Position numbers and translations under genes: made by a program
Notes under the pieces: generated by a model
What the model was told of the DNA's origin: nothing
Database searches by the model: none
What the model saw: only the letters and a program-made list of their open reading frames with translations
Assembly (NCBI RefSeq): GCF_014873535.1
Contig: NZ_JADBEF010000001.1
Location: forward strand, 4,464,001 to 4,528,000
Direction: 5' to 3'
Length of the DNA: 64,000 nucleotides
From: Nonomuraea africana
GTDB taxonomy: Bacteria; Actinomycetota; Actinomycetes; Streptosporangiales; Streptosporangiaceae
In this document: in pieces, positions 31,335 through 40,102 of the stretch
Layout: every line of letters begins with the position of its first letter
Numbering within the stretch: the stretch's first letter is position 1

Positions 31335-32200
31335 CGCTGCCCGCTCTCGGACTCGGGGGCGGGCCCCTCGGCAACTACCTGCGCCCCATCTCCGAGGCCC
31401 AGGCCGAGGCGGTCGTCGAGGCGGCGTGGGAGGCGGGCATCCGCAGGTTCGACACCGCTCCCTTCTACGGCCTCGGCCTGTCCGAGCGGCGTCTCGGCCG
31501 GGTCCTGCGCGGCCTGCCGCGCACGGAGTTCGTCATCTCCACCAAGGTCGGCAGGCTCGTACGGCCGGGCCCCGGCGCGCCCGTTCCGTTCGCCGTGCCC
31601 GGCGACAGGCACGCGGAGTGGGACTTCAGCCGTGACGGCGTGCTGCGCAGCGTCGCCGACTCCCTCGACCGCCTCGGCCTCGACCACGTCGACACGCTGC
31701 TGATCCACGACCCCGACCAGCACTGGCCTCAGGCGCTCGACGAGGGCTTCGCCACGCTCGCCGAGCTGCGGGCCCAGGGGGTGGTGAAGGCGATAGGGGT
31801 CGGGATGAACCAGTCGAAGATGCTGGTGGAGTTCGTCAGGCACGCCGACCCCGACGTGCTGCTGGCCGCCAACCAGGTCACGCTGCTACGCAGGTCCGCC
31901 TTCGAGGAGCTGCTGCCGCTCTGCCTGTCGCGCGGCATCCCCGTGGTGGCCGCGAGTCTGTTCCACCGCGGCGACCTGGCCGCTCCCCCGCCGGACGCCC
32001 CGCCCGAGGTGCGACGCTACGCGGAGGCCTGCGCCAGGCACGGGGTGCCGCTGGCGACGGCGGCGATGCGCTTTCCCCTCAGGCATCCGGCGGTGCGCTC
32101 GATCCTCATCGGCGCCCACACCCCCGAACAGGTCGCGTCCAACGTCGCCGACTTCCACCACCCGGTCCCCGAGGCGCTCTGGCACGAACTGGAGACCTGA
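31331..32200 (+). CDS. aldo/keto reductase, D-threo-aldose 1-dehydrogenase / L-fucose dehydrogenase-like
   Basis: 289 aa. FDTAPFYGLGLSERRLG (catalytic Asp and Tyr), STKVGRLVRPGP (Lys) and LLIHDPDQHW (His) match the family of aldose dehydrogenases that oxidise L-fucose and D-threo sugars to lactones. With an alpha-L-fucosidase in the same operon, L-fucose oxidation is the simplest reading. Starts at GTG overlapping the cupin stop. Downstream steps (lactonase, dehydratase, aldolase) are not in the window. Confidence 0.75.
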   Translation: MTLPALGLGGGPLGNYLRPISEAQAEAVVEAAWEAGIRRFDTAPFYGLGLSERRLGRVLRGLPRTEFVISTKVGRLVRPGPGAPVPFAVPGDRHAEWDFSRDGVLRSVADSLDRLGLDHVDTLLIHDPDQHWPQALDEGFATLAELRAQGVVKAIGVGMNQSKMLVEFVRHADPDVLLAANQVTLLRRSAFEELLPLCLSRGIPVVAASLFHRGDLAAPPPDAPPEVRRYAEACARHGVPLATAAMRFPLRHPAVRSILIGAHTPEQVASNVADFHHPVPEALWHELET

Positions 32201-32257
32201 CCACCCGAGGCCCCCACCGGGCGCGAACTGGGAAGCGGACTTGCCCGGAGTCCCCAT

Positions 32258-32284
32258 GGGCGCGCGCCGGTGAAGGGCGCGCCC
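32258..32284. terminator. terminator-like hairpin, end of the glycan cluster
   Basis: GGGCGCGC and GCGCGCCC form an 8-bp GC stem in the 117-bp gap between convergent genes. Confidence 0.5.
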
Positions 32285-32317
32285 GGGTCGCGCGGGACCG
32301 GCGCGGCCGCCCCCGGT

Positions 32318-33145
32318 CTAGCGGGAGAAGCGGCCGCGGACGTGCACGGGAACGCCCTTGGCGAGCAGGCCGGGCAGCACCTCGGCCACGTTCATCGGCA
32401 GCCGCACGCAGCCGTGCGAGGCCGGGTACAGCGGCACCGACAGCGCGCCGTGGAAGGCGATCCCGCCGTTGAAGAAGATCGGGTTGTAGAGCTGCCCCAG
32501 GTAGGACCGGTGCCAGCCGGAGGCCCGCCACGTCGTCCTGAAGTTGCCCGTCGGCGTGGTCGCCGACCCGCAGAAGCGCTGGGACTTGCCCTGCCACACG
32601 GCCGTCTCGCAGTAGGCCACGCCGCTGCCCGAGGAGATGTGCGTGATCAGCTTCACCTGGTCGTCGACGTAGAGGACCATGATCTGCTTGGACAGGTTGA
32701 CCTCGGCCCTGGAGGGCTTGCCGTTCGGGACCAGGACCTTGGGCGTCTTCGGGTTCTCCAGCGCCGCCCACGTGCGCTTGCCGATGGTGCTGGACGGCTT
32801 GATGCCGTTCACCTTCTGGAAGGCCCACACCGCGGCGAGCGTGGTGCCGCCGTACCTGCCGTCGACCTTGCCCGGCAGATAACGCAGGTTCTTCAGGCGC
32901 TGCTGGAGCCACTTGACCGCCGAGCCCTTGGAACCGAGCTTGAGCGTCTTGCCCGGCGCGGTGACCGCACCGGCCTTCACCAGCACGCCGGCCGCGGCGA
33001 CGGGGGCCTGCACGACCCGCGTGGCCCCCGCCACGGGCCGCACGTCCTGGGGGGCGGCCACCGAGCCACACGCTGAGAGAACGACGGTCCCAGCCGTCAG
33101 GAGAGCAGCCAGACCGAGCTGACGTGGAGGCCTCATGCCATCCAT
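32318..33145 (-). CDS. L,D-transpeptidase lipoprotein with peptidoglycan-binding domain
   Basis: 275 aa. Signal peptide with lipobox LSAC (Cys near 26), a PG_binding_1 domain (about 65-125, LKLGSKGSAVKWLQQRLKNL), then a YkuD catalytic domain ending with HGCVRLP, where Cys is the nucleophile and the upstream His of AFHG assists. Cross-links peptidoglycan 3-3 or attaches lipoproteins outside the membrane. RBS GAGGGG before the ATG at 33145; an ATG three codons later is an alternative. Divergent from ybaK. Confidence 0.9.
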   Translation of the reverse strand: MDGMRPPRQLGLAALLTAGTVVLSACGSVAAPQDVRPVAGATRVVQAPVAAAGVLVKAGAVTAPGKTLKLGSKGSAVKWLQQRLKNLRYLPGKVDGRYGGTTLAAVWAFQKVNGIKPSSTIGKRTWAALENPKTPKVLVPNGKPSRAEVNLSKQIMVLYVDDQVKLITHISSGSGVAYCETAVWQGKSQRFCGSATTPTGNFRTTWRASGWHRSYLGQLYNPIFFNGGIAFHGALSVPLYPASHGCVRLPMNVAEVLPGLLAKGVPVHVRGRFSR

Positions 33146-33234
33146 CCCCTCAAATGGTTAACAATCGAATCAAAGGACCCTAGCGCACCACCATGCCTCG
33201 GCAATCCATTGGTCAATCTGTTTAGAGTGGGCCC

Positions 33235-33711
33235 ATGCCCGAAAAGTTGCACCCCAACGCCGCCCGCGTGGCGTCGGCCCTGCGCGAGCTGGGTGCCACA
33301 GGTGAGATCGTGGTCCTGCCGGACTCCGCGCGCACCGCAGCCGAGGCGGCGTCGGCGGTGGGCGTCGACGTCGGCGCCATCGTCAAGAGCATGCTCTTCG
33401 ACGCCGACGGCGCTCCCCTGCTGGTGCTCACCAGCGGCGCGCACAACGTGGACGTGAATTTGATCGCCCGCACCGCGGGAGCCGCCAAGGTGCGCAGGGC
33501 CACGCCCGAGTTCGTGCGCGCGGCGACCGGGCAGCCCATCGGCGGGGTCGGTCCCGTGGGGCACCCCGCGCCCATCCGCACCCTGGTCGACACCTGGCTC
33601 GGCAAGCACGAGGTGATCTGGGCGGCGGGCGGCCACCCGCACGCGGTCTTCCCCACCACCTTCGACGAGCTGCTGCGCATCACCGGCGGTACGGCGGTCG
33701 AGGTCGAGTGA
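33235..33711 (+). CDS. YbaK/EbsC-family aminoacyl-tRNA deacylase
   Basis: 158 aa. The YbaK fold with IVKSMLFDADGAPLLVLTSG (catalytic Lys region) and GGVGPVGHPAPIRTLVD is characteristic of proteins that clear mischarged Cys- or Ala-tRNA in trans. Leaderless arrangement: TAGAGT lies 6 nt before the ATG. Overlaps the GNAT gene by GTGA. Confidence 0.85.
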   Translation: MPEKLHPNAARVASALRELGATGEIVVLPDSARTAAEAASAVGVDVGAIVKSMLFDADGAPLLVLTSGAHNVDVNLIARTAGAAKVRRATPEFVRAATGQPIGGVGPVGHPAPIRTLVDTWLGKHEVIWAAGGHPHAVFPTTFDELLRITGGTAVEVE

Positions 33712-34253
33712 TCGAGATCCGCGGCGCGGGACCTGCGGAGTTCACCGACCGTCTCGAGACGGTGATGAGCATCTACACCGCCGCCATGCACCCTCCTGTG
33801 GAGCAGATCACCGGGCGGCAGGCGATCATGCGCGGCCACGGCGCGAACCCGGGCTTCCACTGCCTGTTCGCCGAGCTGCCCGGCGGCACGACGGCGGGCT
33901 TCGCCTACGGCTTCCACGGCATGCCCGGACAGTGGTGGCACGACGTCGTCTACCGCGCGATGCAGGAGAAGTCGGGCACCGAGGTGGCCGAGGCGTGGCT
34001 CGGCGATTCACTGGAGCTGGCGGAGGTCCACGTCCACCCCGACTACCAGGGCAAGGGCATCGGCAGGACGCTGATCCGCGCGCTGTGCGAGGGGCGGCCC
34101 GAGCGCTCGGTGGTGCTGTCGACCCACGACCTCCCCACCGCCGCCCGCCATCTTTACCGCACGCTGGGCTTCATCGACCTGCTCACCCAGTTCGTCTTCC
34201 CTGGCGGCTACGAGCACTACGCCATCGCAGGCGCGGTCCTCCCCCTCCGCTGA
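33708..34253 (+). CDS. GNAT-family N-acetyltransferase
   Basis: 181 aa. LAEVHVHPDYQGKGIGRTLIRALC is the acetyl-CoA-binding motif A (Q/RxxGxG/A), followed by VLSTHDLPTAARHLYRTLGF (motif B). Substrate unknown. GTG start overlaps the ybaK stop, so it is translated with it. Confidence 0.85.
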   Translation: MIEIRGAGPAEFTDRLETVMSIYTAAMHPPVEQITGRQAIMRGHGANPGFHCLFAELPGGTTAGFAYGFHGMPGQWWHDVVYRAMQEKSGTEVAEAWLGDSLELAEVHVHPDYQGKGIGRTLIRALCEGRPERSVVLSTHDLPTAARHLYRTLGFIDLLTQFVFPGGYEHYAIAGAVLPLR

Positions 34254-34329
34254 TCCTTTTTCATCCTGTACGGCAAGCCCGGTCATGCCCACCGGGGTCA
34301 CCGCTGAGCGCCCGTCCATCACGCGTTCT

Positions 34330-34460
34330 CCAGCGGGACTCCGGCTCGCCGCCGTCACGTCAGGATCGTCGGCCTTGAAACCTTCGCCGTGACAGCGGAG
34401 GCGAAGTCCCGCTGGGCGCACCCCCGCGACGGACGGCGCCCCGTGCGGAGCGGGGGCGCC
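34330..34460. terminator. nested inverted repeats between convergent GNAT and metF genes
   Basis: Outer perfect arms CCAGCGGGACT (34330-34340) and AGTCCCGCTGG (34405-34415) extend inward imperfectly (CGCC.CCG..TCACG against CGTGAC.GCGG.GGCG). A second hairpin, GGCGCCCC/GGGGCGCC, lies at 34435-34460, 35 bp before the metF stop. It probably terminates transcription from both sides. The 241-bp gap contains no gene. Confidence 0.5.
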
Positions 34461-34494
34461 AGACCGGCTTCGCCGTACCGGATGATCTTTGGGG

Positions 34495-35415
34495 TCAGGC
34501 GGACAGCGCCGCCGGCTGGAGGAGTTGGAAGACTTCGCGGGTGGCGCTGGAGCGGTTGAAGGTGATGAAGTGGATGCCCGGCGCGCCCTCGTCGAGCAGC
34601 CGCTGGCACAGCTTCGCGCCCTCGTCGATGCCCAGCCTGCGCACCGCCGCCGGGTCGTCGGCGACGGCCTCGAACCGCGCGGCGAGCGCGGCCGGGAACG
34701 GCGCGCCCGACAGCTGCTCCGACCTGGCGATCGTGCCGATGTTCGTGACCGGCATGATGCACGGGATGATCGGGGTGTCGCAGCCCTTGGCCGCCACCCT
34801 GTCGCGCAGGCGCAGGTAGTCGTCGGCCTGGAAGAACATCTGGGTGATCGCGTAGTCGGCTCCGGCCCGGCACTTGTTGACGAAGTAGTCGGTGTCGGAC
34901 TCGATGGTGGCCGAGCGCGGGTGCTTGTAGGGGAAGGCGGCGACGCCGACGCAGAAGTCGCCCGACTGCCGGATCAGCTTGACCAGCTCCTCGGCGTAGA
35001 GGACGCCCTCGGGGTGCTGGACCCACTCGCCGTTGGGGTCGCCGGGCGGGTCGCCGCGCACGGCCAGGATGTTGCGCACGCCCGCGTCGGCGAAGCGGCC
35101 GACGAGGTGACGCAGCTCGCGGATGGAGTGGTTGACCGCCGTGAAGTGCGCGACGGGCGTGAGCGTGGTCTCGTGGGCGATGCGCTCCACGATGTCGACG
35201 GTGCGGTCTCGGGTGGAGCCGCCCGCTCCGTAGGTCACGGAGACGAAGGTCGGCCGGAGCGCCTCGAGCTCCCTGATGGAGCGCCAGAGCTGCCTCTCAC
35301 CCTCCTCGTTCTTCGGCGGCATGAACTCGAAGGAGAAGGAACGTTCGCCGGAGGCAAGCAGATCACGGACGGTGGGGACGCGATCGGGAAGGACGGAGGG
35401 TTGACCCAGAGCCAT
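34495..35415 (-). CDS. metF: 5,10-methylenetetrahydrofolate reductase
   Basis: Reduces methylene-THF to methyl-THF for methionine synthesis, using FAD. 306 aa, bacterial length without the eukaryotic regulatory domain. FSFEFMPPKNEEGE, VSVTYGAGGSTRDRT, LAVRGDPP and ITQMFFQADDYLR are the family motifs. TAGCCT lies 6 nt before the ATG: leaderless. Divergent from the polyprenyl synthase. Confidence 0.96.
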   Translation of the reverse strand: MALGQPSVLPDRVPTVRDLLASGERSFSFEFMPPKNEEGERQLWRSIRELEALRPTFVSVTYGAGGSTRDRTVDIVERIAHETTLTPVAHFTAVNHSIRELRHLVGRFADAGVRNILAVRGDPPGDPNGEWVQHPEGVLYAEELVKLIRQSGDFCVGVAAFPYKHPRSATIESDTDYFVNKCRAGADYAITQMFFQADDYLRLRDRVAAKGCDTPIIPCIMPVTNIGTIARSEQLSGAPFPAALAARFEAVADDPAAVRRLGIDEGAKLCQRLLDEGAPGIHFITFNRSSATREVFQLLQPAALSA

Positions 35416-35513
35416 AATCCAAGGCTACCGGTACGAAGCCGGGCCCCGCCGTCACGTCCATATGACGGGAGCGGGAGATCGAAACCCCAGCTACAGCCCG
35501 TTACTCTCATGGC

Positions 35514-36560
35514 ATGAGCATGGACACCCTCCGCACCGAGGTGGATCGGTCCCTCGGGGAGTTCCTCGACCGGCAACGCCCCATCGTCAACGGCCCGGAT
35601 CTCGCACCCTTGCTCAACGCGGCCAGGGAGCTGCTCTCGGGCGGCAAGCGGCTGCGTCCCGCCTTCTGTTACTGGGGCTGGCGCGCGGCGGGCGGCGGCG
35701 ACGAGCCCGGGATCTTCGTGGCCGCCGCCTCGCTGGAGCTGCTGCAGGCCAGCGCCCTCGTGCACGACGACGTGATGGACAAGAGCGACCTGCGCAGGGG
35801 TATGCCCTCGGCGCACCGCCGGTTCCAGCGCCTGCACGAGAAGAGCGACTGGTACGGCTCGGCCGAGCAGTTCGGCGAGGGTGCGGCGGTCCTGCTGGGC
35901 AACCTGCTGCTCATCTGGTCCGGGGAGATGTGGCGCTCGAGCGGCCTGCCCCACCTGGAGGTCGCCCAGCCGTACCACGACCACATGCGCACCGAGCTGA
36001 TGTGCGGGCAGTACCTCGACCTGCTGGAGCAGGCCCACGGCGAGAACACCTTCGACTCGGCGCTGCGGGTGGCGCTGTACAAGAGCGGCAAGTACTCCGT
36101 GGAGCAGCCGCTCAGACTGGGCCTCACCCTGGCGGCGGGCGGCGGCGCGCCGTGGATCGAGGAGCTGTGCGTGGAGTACGGCAACCGCGTCGGCATCGCC
36201 TTCCAGCTGCGCGACGACATCCTCGGGGTGTTCGGCGACCCGGTGGAGACGGGCAAGCCCGCGGGTGACGACCTGCGTGAGGGCAAGCGCACCATGCTCA
36301 TCGCCCGCACGCTGGCCGCGGCGACGCCCGAGGACGCGGCGACCGTGCGGCGGCTGCTCGGCGACTCCGACCTCGACGCGGAGGGGGTGGCCAAGCTGCG
36401 CGGGATCATCGAGGGGAGCGGGGCGCTCGACGAGTGCGAGGAGATGATCGCCAGGTATCTGGAGGAGTCGCTCGCCTCGCTGGCCGACGCGCCGATCACC
36501 GAGGAGGCGCGCTCGGCGCTGGCCGACCTCGCGGTCGCGGCCACCTCTCGCAAAACCTGA
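35514..36560 (+). CDS. polyprenyl diphosphate synthase (GGPP-type)
   Basis: 348 aa. Condenses IPP with allylic diphosphates. SGGKRLRPAF, the first Asp motif DDVMD in LVHDDVMDKSDLRRG, GKYSVEQPLRLG and the second Asp motif FQLRDDILGVFGD are all present. Chain length cannot be fixed from sequence, but actinobacterial enzymes of this type usually make C20. TACTCT lies 6 nt before the ATG (leaderless); an ATG two codons later is possible. No terpene or carotenoid genes adjoin it. Confidence 0.88.
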   Translation: MSMDTLRTEVDRSLGEFLDRQRPIVNGPDLAPLLNAARELLSGGKRLRPAFCYWGWRAAGGGDEPGIFVAAASLELLQASALVHDDVMDKSDLRRGMPSAHRRFQRLHEKSDWYGSAEQFGEGAAVLLGNLLLIWSGEMWRSSGLPHLEVAQPYHDHMRTELMCGQYLDLLEQAHGENTFDSALRVALYKSGKYSVEQPLRLGLTLAAGGGAPWIEELCVEYGNRVGIAFQLRDDILGVFGDPVETGKPAGDDLREGKRTMLIARTLAAATPEDAATVRRLLGDSDLDAEGVAKLRGIIEGSGALDECEEMIARYLEESLASLADAPITEEARSALADLAVAATSRKT

Positions 36561-36636
36561 CCGGGCACCCGGTCCCGAGACCGCTCGCGCCGACAGCGCC
36601 GCTTCGGCCCTGTCGCCTGATGGCTGGGGTGGTTGC

Positions 36637-36661
36637 GGCCGCCGAGGTGTCGTCGGCGGCC
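36637..36661. terminator. bidirectional terminator between the polyprenyl synthase and thiE
   Basis: GGCCGCCGA and TCGGCGGCC form a perfect 9-bp stem with a 7-nt loop in the gap between two convergent genes. Confidence 0.6.
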
Positions 36662-36677
36662 TGCCAGGTGGGGCGCG

Positions 36678-37313
36678 TCAGGGGGCCAGGCGTTTGGCGA
36701 ATTCGGCCGCCGCCGCGCCGGGGTCCTCCGCCTCGGTGATCGCGCGAACGACCACGACGCGGCTCACGCCGTACGACCTGACCTCGTCGAGGTTGTCGAG
36801 GTCGATGCCGCCGATGCCGAACCACGGCCGGCCCTCGCCGAGCCCCGTCGCGTGCCTGAGCAGGTCGGGCCCCGGCGCGTGCCGTCCCGGCTTGGTCGGG
36901 GTCGGCCAGATCGGGCCGCAGCAGAAGTAGTCGACGCCCTCCTCCACGGCGGCCGCCGAGGCCTCCGCCGCCGAGTGCGTGGACCTGCCGATGAGGATGT
37001 CGTCGCCGAGGATGTCTCGCGCGACGCGCACCGGCAGGTCGTCCTGGCCGAGGTGGAGCACGTCAGGGCGGGCCGCGAAGGCGATGTCGGCCCGGTCGTT
37101 GACCGCCAGCAGCGCGCCGTGCCGGTCGCAGGCGTCGCGGAAGACCTCGAGCAGCGCGAGCTCCTCGCGCGCCTCCAGGCCCTTCTCCCTCAGCTGGACG
37201 ATGTCGACCCCGTTGGCCAGCACCGCGTCGAGGAAGTCGGCCAGGTCACCCCTGGACCGACGGCCGTCGGTGCAGAGGTAGAGGCGGGCGTCAGAAACCG
37301 AGCGCTTGGGCAC
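36678..37313 (-). CDS. thiE: thiamine-phosphate synthase
   Basis: Couples HMP diphosphate and thiazole phosphate to thiamine phosphate. 211 aa TIM barrel. QLREKGLEAREEL, HLGQDDLPVR and IGRSTHSAAEA are conserved, along with GIGGIDLDN near the C-terminus. GTG start inside the end of the upstream Rv2175c-like gene (23-nt overlap). It is on the opposite strand from thiO-thiS-thiG and not downstream of their TPP riboswitch. Confidence 0.94.
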   Translation of the reverse strand: MPKRSVSDARLYLCTDGRRSRGDLADFLDAVLANGVDIVQLREKGLEAREELALLEVFRDACDRHGALLAVNDRADIAFAARPDVLHLGQDDLPVRVARDILGDDILIGRSTHSAAEASAAAVEEGVDYFCCGPIWPTPTKPGRHAPGPDLLRHATGLGEGRPWFGIGGIDLDNLDEVRSYGVSRVVVVRAITEAEDPGAAAAEFAKRLAP

Positions 37314-37665
37314 GCCGCTTGACCTCGGTGTGGCGACCGGCCTTGATCGCGTCGATGGGCGAGCCCGGCAGGGACTCGTCGGGCGTGAACAGCCAGCGCA
37401 ACGACTCGACGTCGTCGTAGCCGGCGTCGAGCAGGAGCGTGAGCGTGCCGGACAGGCCCTTCACCACGTCCTTGCCCTCGAGGAAGGCGGCGGGCACCTG
37501 CGGCCCCCCGCCGCCTCGGCGTACGCCGAGGAGCTTGTGGTCCTTGAGGAGCTGCTTGGCCCTGCCGATCGTCAGATCGAGGCGCGCGGCCACTTCGGGG
37601 AGAGTGAGCCACTCGCCGACGAGCTGGTCGGTCTCCCGGTCTATCTGTGCAACAGAAAGCGTCAC
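37291..37665 (-). CDS. Rv2175c-family DNA-binding protein
   Basis: 124 aa. The N-terminal winged HTH (about 18-50, WLTLPEVAARLDLTIGRAKQLLKDHKLLG) and the C-terminal domain ending PIDAIKAGRHTEVKRRAQALGF match Rv2175c, a mycobacterial DNA-binding substrate of the kinase PknL. In mycobacteria it lies beside pknL; here a PASTA kinase is 3.5 kb away on the other strand. Target genes unknown. Overlaps thiE. Confidence 0.88.
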   Translation of the reverse strand: MTLSVAQIDRETDQLVGEWLTLPEVAARLDLTIGRAKQLLKDHKLLGVRRGGGGPQVPAAFLEGKDVVKGLSGTLTLLLDAGYDDVESLRWLFTPDESLPGSPIDAIKAGRHTEVKRRAQALGF

Positions 37666-37695
37666 GAATCCACCACTACCACATCGCGTCCTTGC

Positions 37696-38871
37696 TCAAA
37701 CAACACAATCACGGAGAGCCACCTCGGGATCGGCCAGGCGCCCCGGATCGAGGCGCTGGCCTGCCTCGATGAGCCTACGGCCCTGGACGAGGTCGCGGGG
37801 CCTGTTGACGGTCAGGACGGCGGCCAGCCGGTCGTCGTCGGTCAGCCAGCAGACCGACCACCTGCTCACCGGCGCGGCGGCCGCCGGATCGCCGCGGCGC
37901 ACCAGGCGGGCGCCCGCGTGGTGACCCGCGTACTGCACCATGTGACCGAACTGCTCCGACCAGAAGTACGGGACGGGATCGTACACGGCCTCGTCGCCCA
38001 GCAGGCTGGCCACGGCCACCTCGGGGGCGTTGAGCGCGGTGTCCCAGTGCTCCACCCGCAGCCTGGTGTGGAAGCGGCGCGACCACCAGGCCGCGCAGTC
38101 GCCGACGGCGACCACGTTCGGCAGGGAGGTGCGCAGGTGCTCGTCGGCGACGACGCCGTTGTGCAGGTCGATGTCGGAGCCGGCCAGCCACTCGATCGTG
38201 GGCCGCACGCCGATGCCGGTCACGACCACGTCGGCCTCGATGCTCCCGCCGCCGACCAGGCTCACGCCGCCGGGGTCCACGGAGCCGACCATGGTGTTCA
38301 GCCGCAGGTCGATGCCTTCGTACCAGCGGATGGTCTCGGCGCCCACCTCCGCGCCGACCACGTGCGCGAGCGGGGCGGCGCCCGCCTCCAGCACCGTGAC
38401 CGCGCAGCCCGCCTTCCTGGCGGCCGTGGCCACCTCGGCGCCGATCCAGCCCGCCCCGATGATCACTACTCGGGCCCCCGGGACGAGCTCGGCGCGCAGG
38501 GCCAGCGCGTCGTCGAGGGTGCGCAGGACGTGCTGGCGGCCCTCGCCCGGCAGCCTGATCGGCTCGGCTCCGGTGGCGATGACCAGGCCGTCGTAGGCCA
38601 TCTCGCCCTCGGTGGTCTCCACCACGCCCTCGGCCAGGCCCTTGGCCGACACCCCCGCCCGGTGCTCGACCTCCATGCCCTCCAGATCGGAGTCGACGAA
38701 GCTGGAGTCGGCGTCGCCGAGGAGCACCGCCTTCGACAGGGGCGGACGGTCGTAGGGCCGGTGCCGCTCCTCCCCGATCAACGTGATCGTGCCGCCGAAT
38801 CCGCGTGCTCTGAGAGCCTCGGCGCTGCGTACCCCTGCCAGTCCCGCACCTACCACCACGACATGGTTCAC
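37696..38871 (-). CDS. FAD-dependent NAD(P)H oxidoreductase (ferredoxin reductase-like)
   Basis: 391 aa. N-terminal FAD site VVVVGAGLAGVRSAEALR, NAD(P) site VVIIGAGWIGAEVATAARKAG, and VAVGDCAAW, the BphA4/rubredoxin-reductase class; a C-terminal reductase domain ends the protein. TATGGT lies 7 nt before the GTG at 38871, so I prefer this leaderless start over the ATG at 38883. It could reduce the ferredoxin at 16736 or another partner; no ferredoxin adjoins it. Divergent from the TPP riboswitch; 30 nt before the Rv2175c gene. Confidence 0.85.
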   Translation of the reverse strand: MNHVVVVGAGLAGVRSAEALRARGFGGTITLIGEERHRPYDRPPLSKAVLLGDADSSFVDSDLEGMEVEHRAGVSAKGLAEGVVETTEGEMAYDGLVIATGAEPIRLPGEGRQHVLRTLDDALALRAELVPGARVVIIGAGWIGAEVATAARKAGCAVTVLEAGAAPLAHVVGAEVGAETIRWYEGIDLRLNTMVGSVDPGGVSLVGGGSIEADVVVTGIGVRPTIEWLAGSDIDLHNGVVADEHLRTSLPNVVAVGDCAAWWSRRFHTRLRVEHWDTALNAPEVAVASLLGDEAVYDPVPYFWSEQFGHMVQYAGHHAGARLVRRGDPAAAAPVSRWSVCWLTDDDRLAAVLTVNRPRDLVQGRRLIEAGQRLDPGRLADPEVALRDCVV

Positions 38872-38938
38872 GGTCAAGACCATAACCAATGGTTCAAGGG
38901 TGACGTTCGGCGTGAGTAGGCTGGACGGTGGAAGACGC

Positions 38939-39026
38939 GCGGGAGTCCGGCCACACCGGGCTGAGAGGAAGGCTTCGACGGGCCTTCGACCGCAAGACAC
39001 CTGATCCGGATCATGCCGGCGAAGGG
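38939..39026 (+). promoter_or_regulatory. TPP riboswitch (THI element)
   Basis: CACACCGGGCTGAGA with the invariant CUGAGA, then ACACCTGATCCGGATCATGC with the CCUGAU/GGAUCA-type core and GGCGAAGGGAG, in the conserved order. The last part contains the thiO RBS (GAAGGGAG) 7 nt before the ATG, so TPP binding should block translation of thiO, and through coupling thiS and thiG. Confidence 0.93.
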
Positions 39027-39032
39027 AGCGAG

Positions 39033-40088
39033 ATGGACCTGATCGTGGGCGGCGGCGTGGTGGGCCTGTCCGTCGCCTGGCGGCTCGCCAGGGCCGGCCA
39101 GGCCGTCACGGTGATCGACCCGGCCCCCGCCTCGGGCGCCTCCCATGCCGCCGCGGGCATGCTGGCCCCCGTCAGCGAGGTCGCCTACACCGAGGAACCG
39201 CTGCTCAGGCTGGGCCTGGCCGCGCTGGAGCGCTGGCCGGCCTTCGCCGCGGAGCTGGAGGCCGACAGCGGCCTGTCCGTCGACTACCGCGCCCACGGCA
39301 CGCTGGACGTGGCCTTCGGCGCCGACGACCTGGCCGCGCTGGAGGAGCTGGCCGCTTTCATGGACAAGCTGGGGCTGCCGGTCGAGCGCCTGACGGGGCG
39401 CGAGTGCCGCCGCCTGGAGCCGATGCTCTCGCCGTCCGTGCGGGGCGGGGTGCTGGCGGGCGGCGACGCGTGGGTGGATCCCCGTCGCGTCACCGCGGCC
39501 CTGCTGGCCGCGCTGGAGGCGATGGCGGTCCCCCTCGTACGGCGCCGCGCCACCGGCCTGCTCGACGGCGCGGTACGGCTGGCCGACGGCGAGGTCCTGA
39601 CCGGCGAGCGGGTCGTCCTGGCCGCGGGCGCGTGGAGCGGCGAGCTCGCCGACGTGCCCGTGCGGCCGGTGAAGGGCCAGATCATGCGCCTGCGCTCCCC
39701 CTACCCGCTGCTCGGCAGGTGCGTGCGCGGCATGGTGCACGGCTCGCCCGTGTACCTCGTGCCGCGCGGCGACGGCGAGGTGGTGGTCGGCGCGACCCAG
39801 GAGGAGCTGGGCTTCGACACCAGGGTGACCGCGGGCGGCCTGTACGAGCTGCTGCGCGACGCCAGGGAGCTGGTGCCCGGCGTCACCGAGCTCGAACTCG
39901 GCGACGTGGTGGCGGGGCTGCGCCCGTGCACCCCCGACAACGTGCCGCTGATCGGCCCTTACCGCCGGGGGCTCGCCCTGGCCACGGGACACCACAGGGG
40001 CGGCGTGCTGCTGGCTCCACTCACCCCCGCGCTCCTCGAGGGCGAGGAGCCCGAACTGGCCGCCCTGTGCTCGCCACAGCGGTTCTGA
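39033..40088 (+). CDS. thiO: glycine oxidase ThiO
   Basis: FAD enzyme that oxidises glycine to iminoglycine for the thiazole ring of thiamine. 351 aa. IVGGGVVGLSVAWRLARAG is the FAD-binding site; AGMLAPVSE, GGDAWVDPRRV, KGQIMRLR and the C-terminal TGHHRGGVLLAP are typical. ATG chosen directly after the riboswitch RBS. Followed 14 nt later by thiS. Confidence 0.94.
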   Translation: MDLIVGGGVVGLSVAWRLARAGQAVTVIDPAPASGASHAAAGMLAPVSEVAYTEEPLLRLGLAALERWPAFAAELEADSGLSVDYRAHGTLDVAFGADDLAALEELAAFMDKLGLPVERLTGRECRRLEPMLSPSVRGGVLAGGDAWVDPRRVTAALLAALEAMAVPLVRRRATGLLDGAVRLADGEVLTGERVVLAAGAWSGELADVPVRPVKGQIMRLRSPYPLLGRCVRGMVHGSPVYLVPRGDGEVVVGATQEELGFDTRVTAGGLYELLRDARELVPGVTELELGDVVAGLRPCTPDNVPLIGPYRRGLALATGHHRGGVLLAPLTPALLEGEEPELAALCSPQRF

Positions 40089-40102
40089 ACAAGGAAGTGC
40101 CG

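Noticed and set aside
38883..38883. ATG at 38883 as the FAD reductase start
   Set aside because: It adds four residues and lies within the predicted -10 TATGGT; the GTG at 38871 is 7 nt downstream of the -10 and better fits the family N-terminus.
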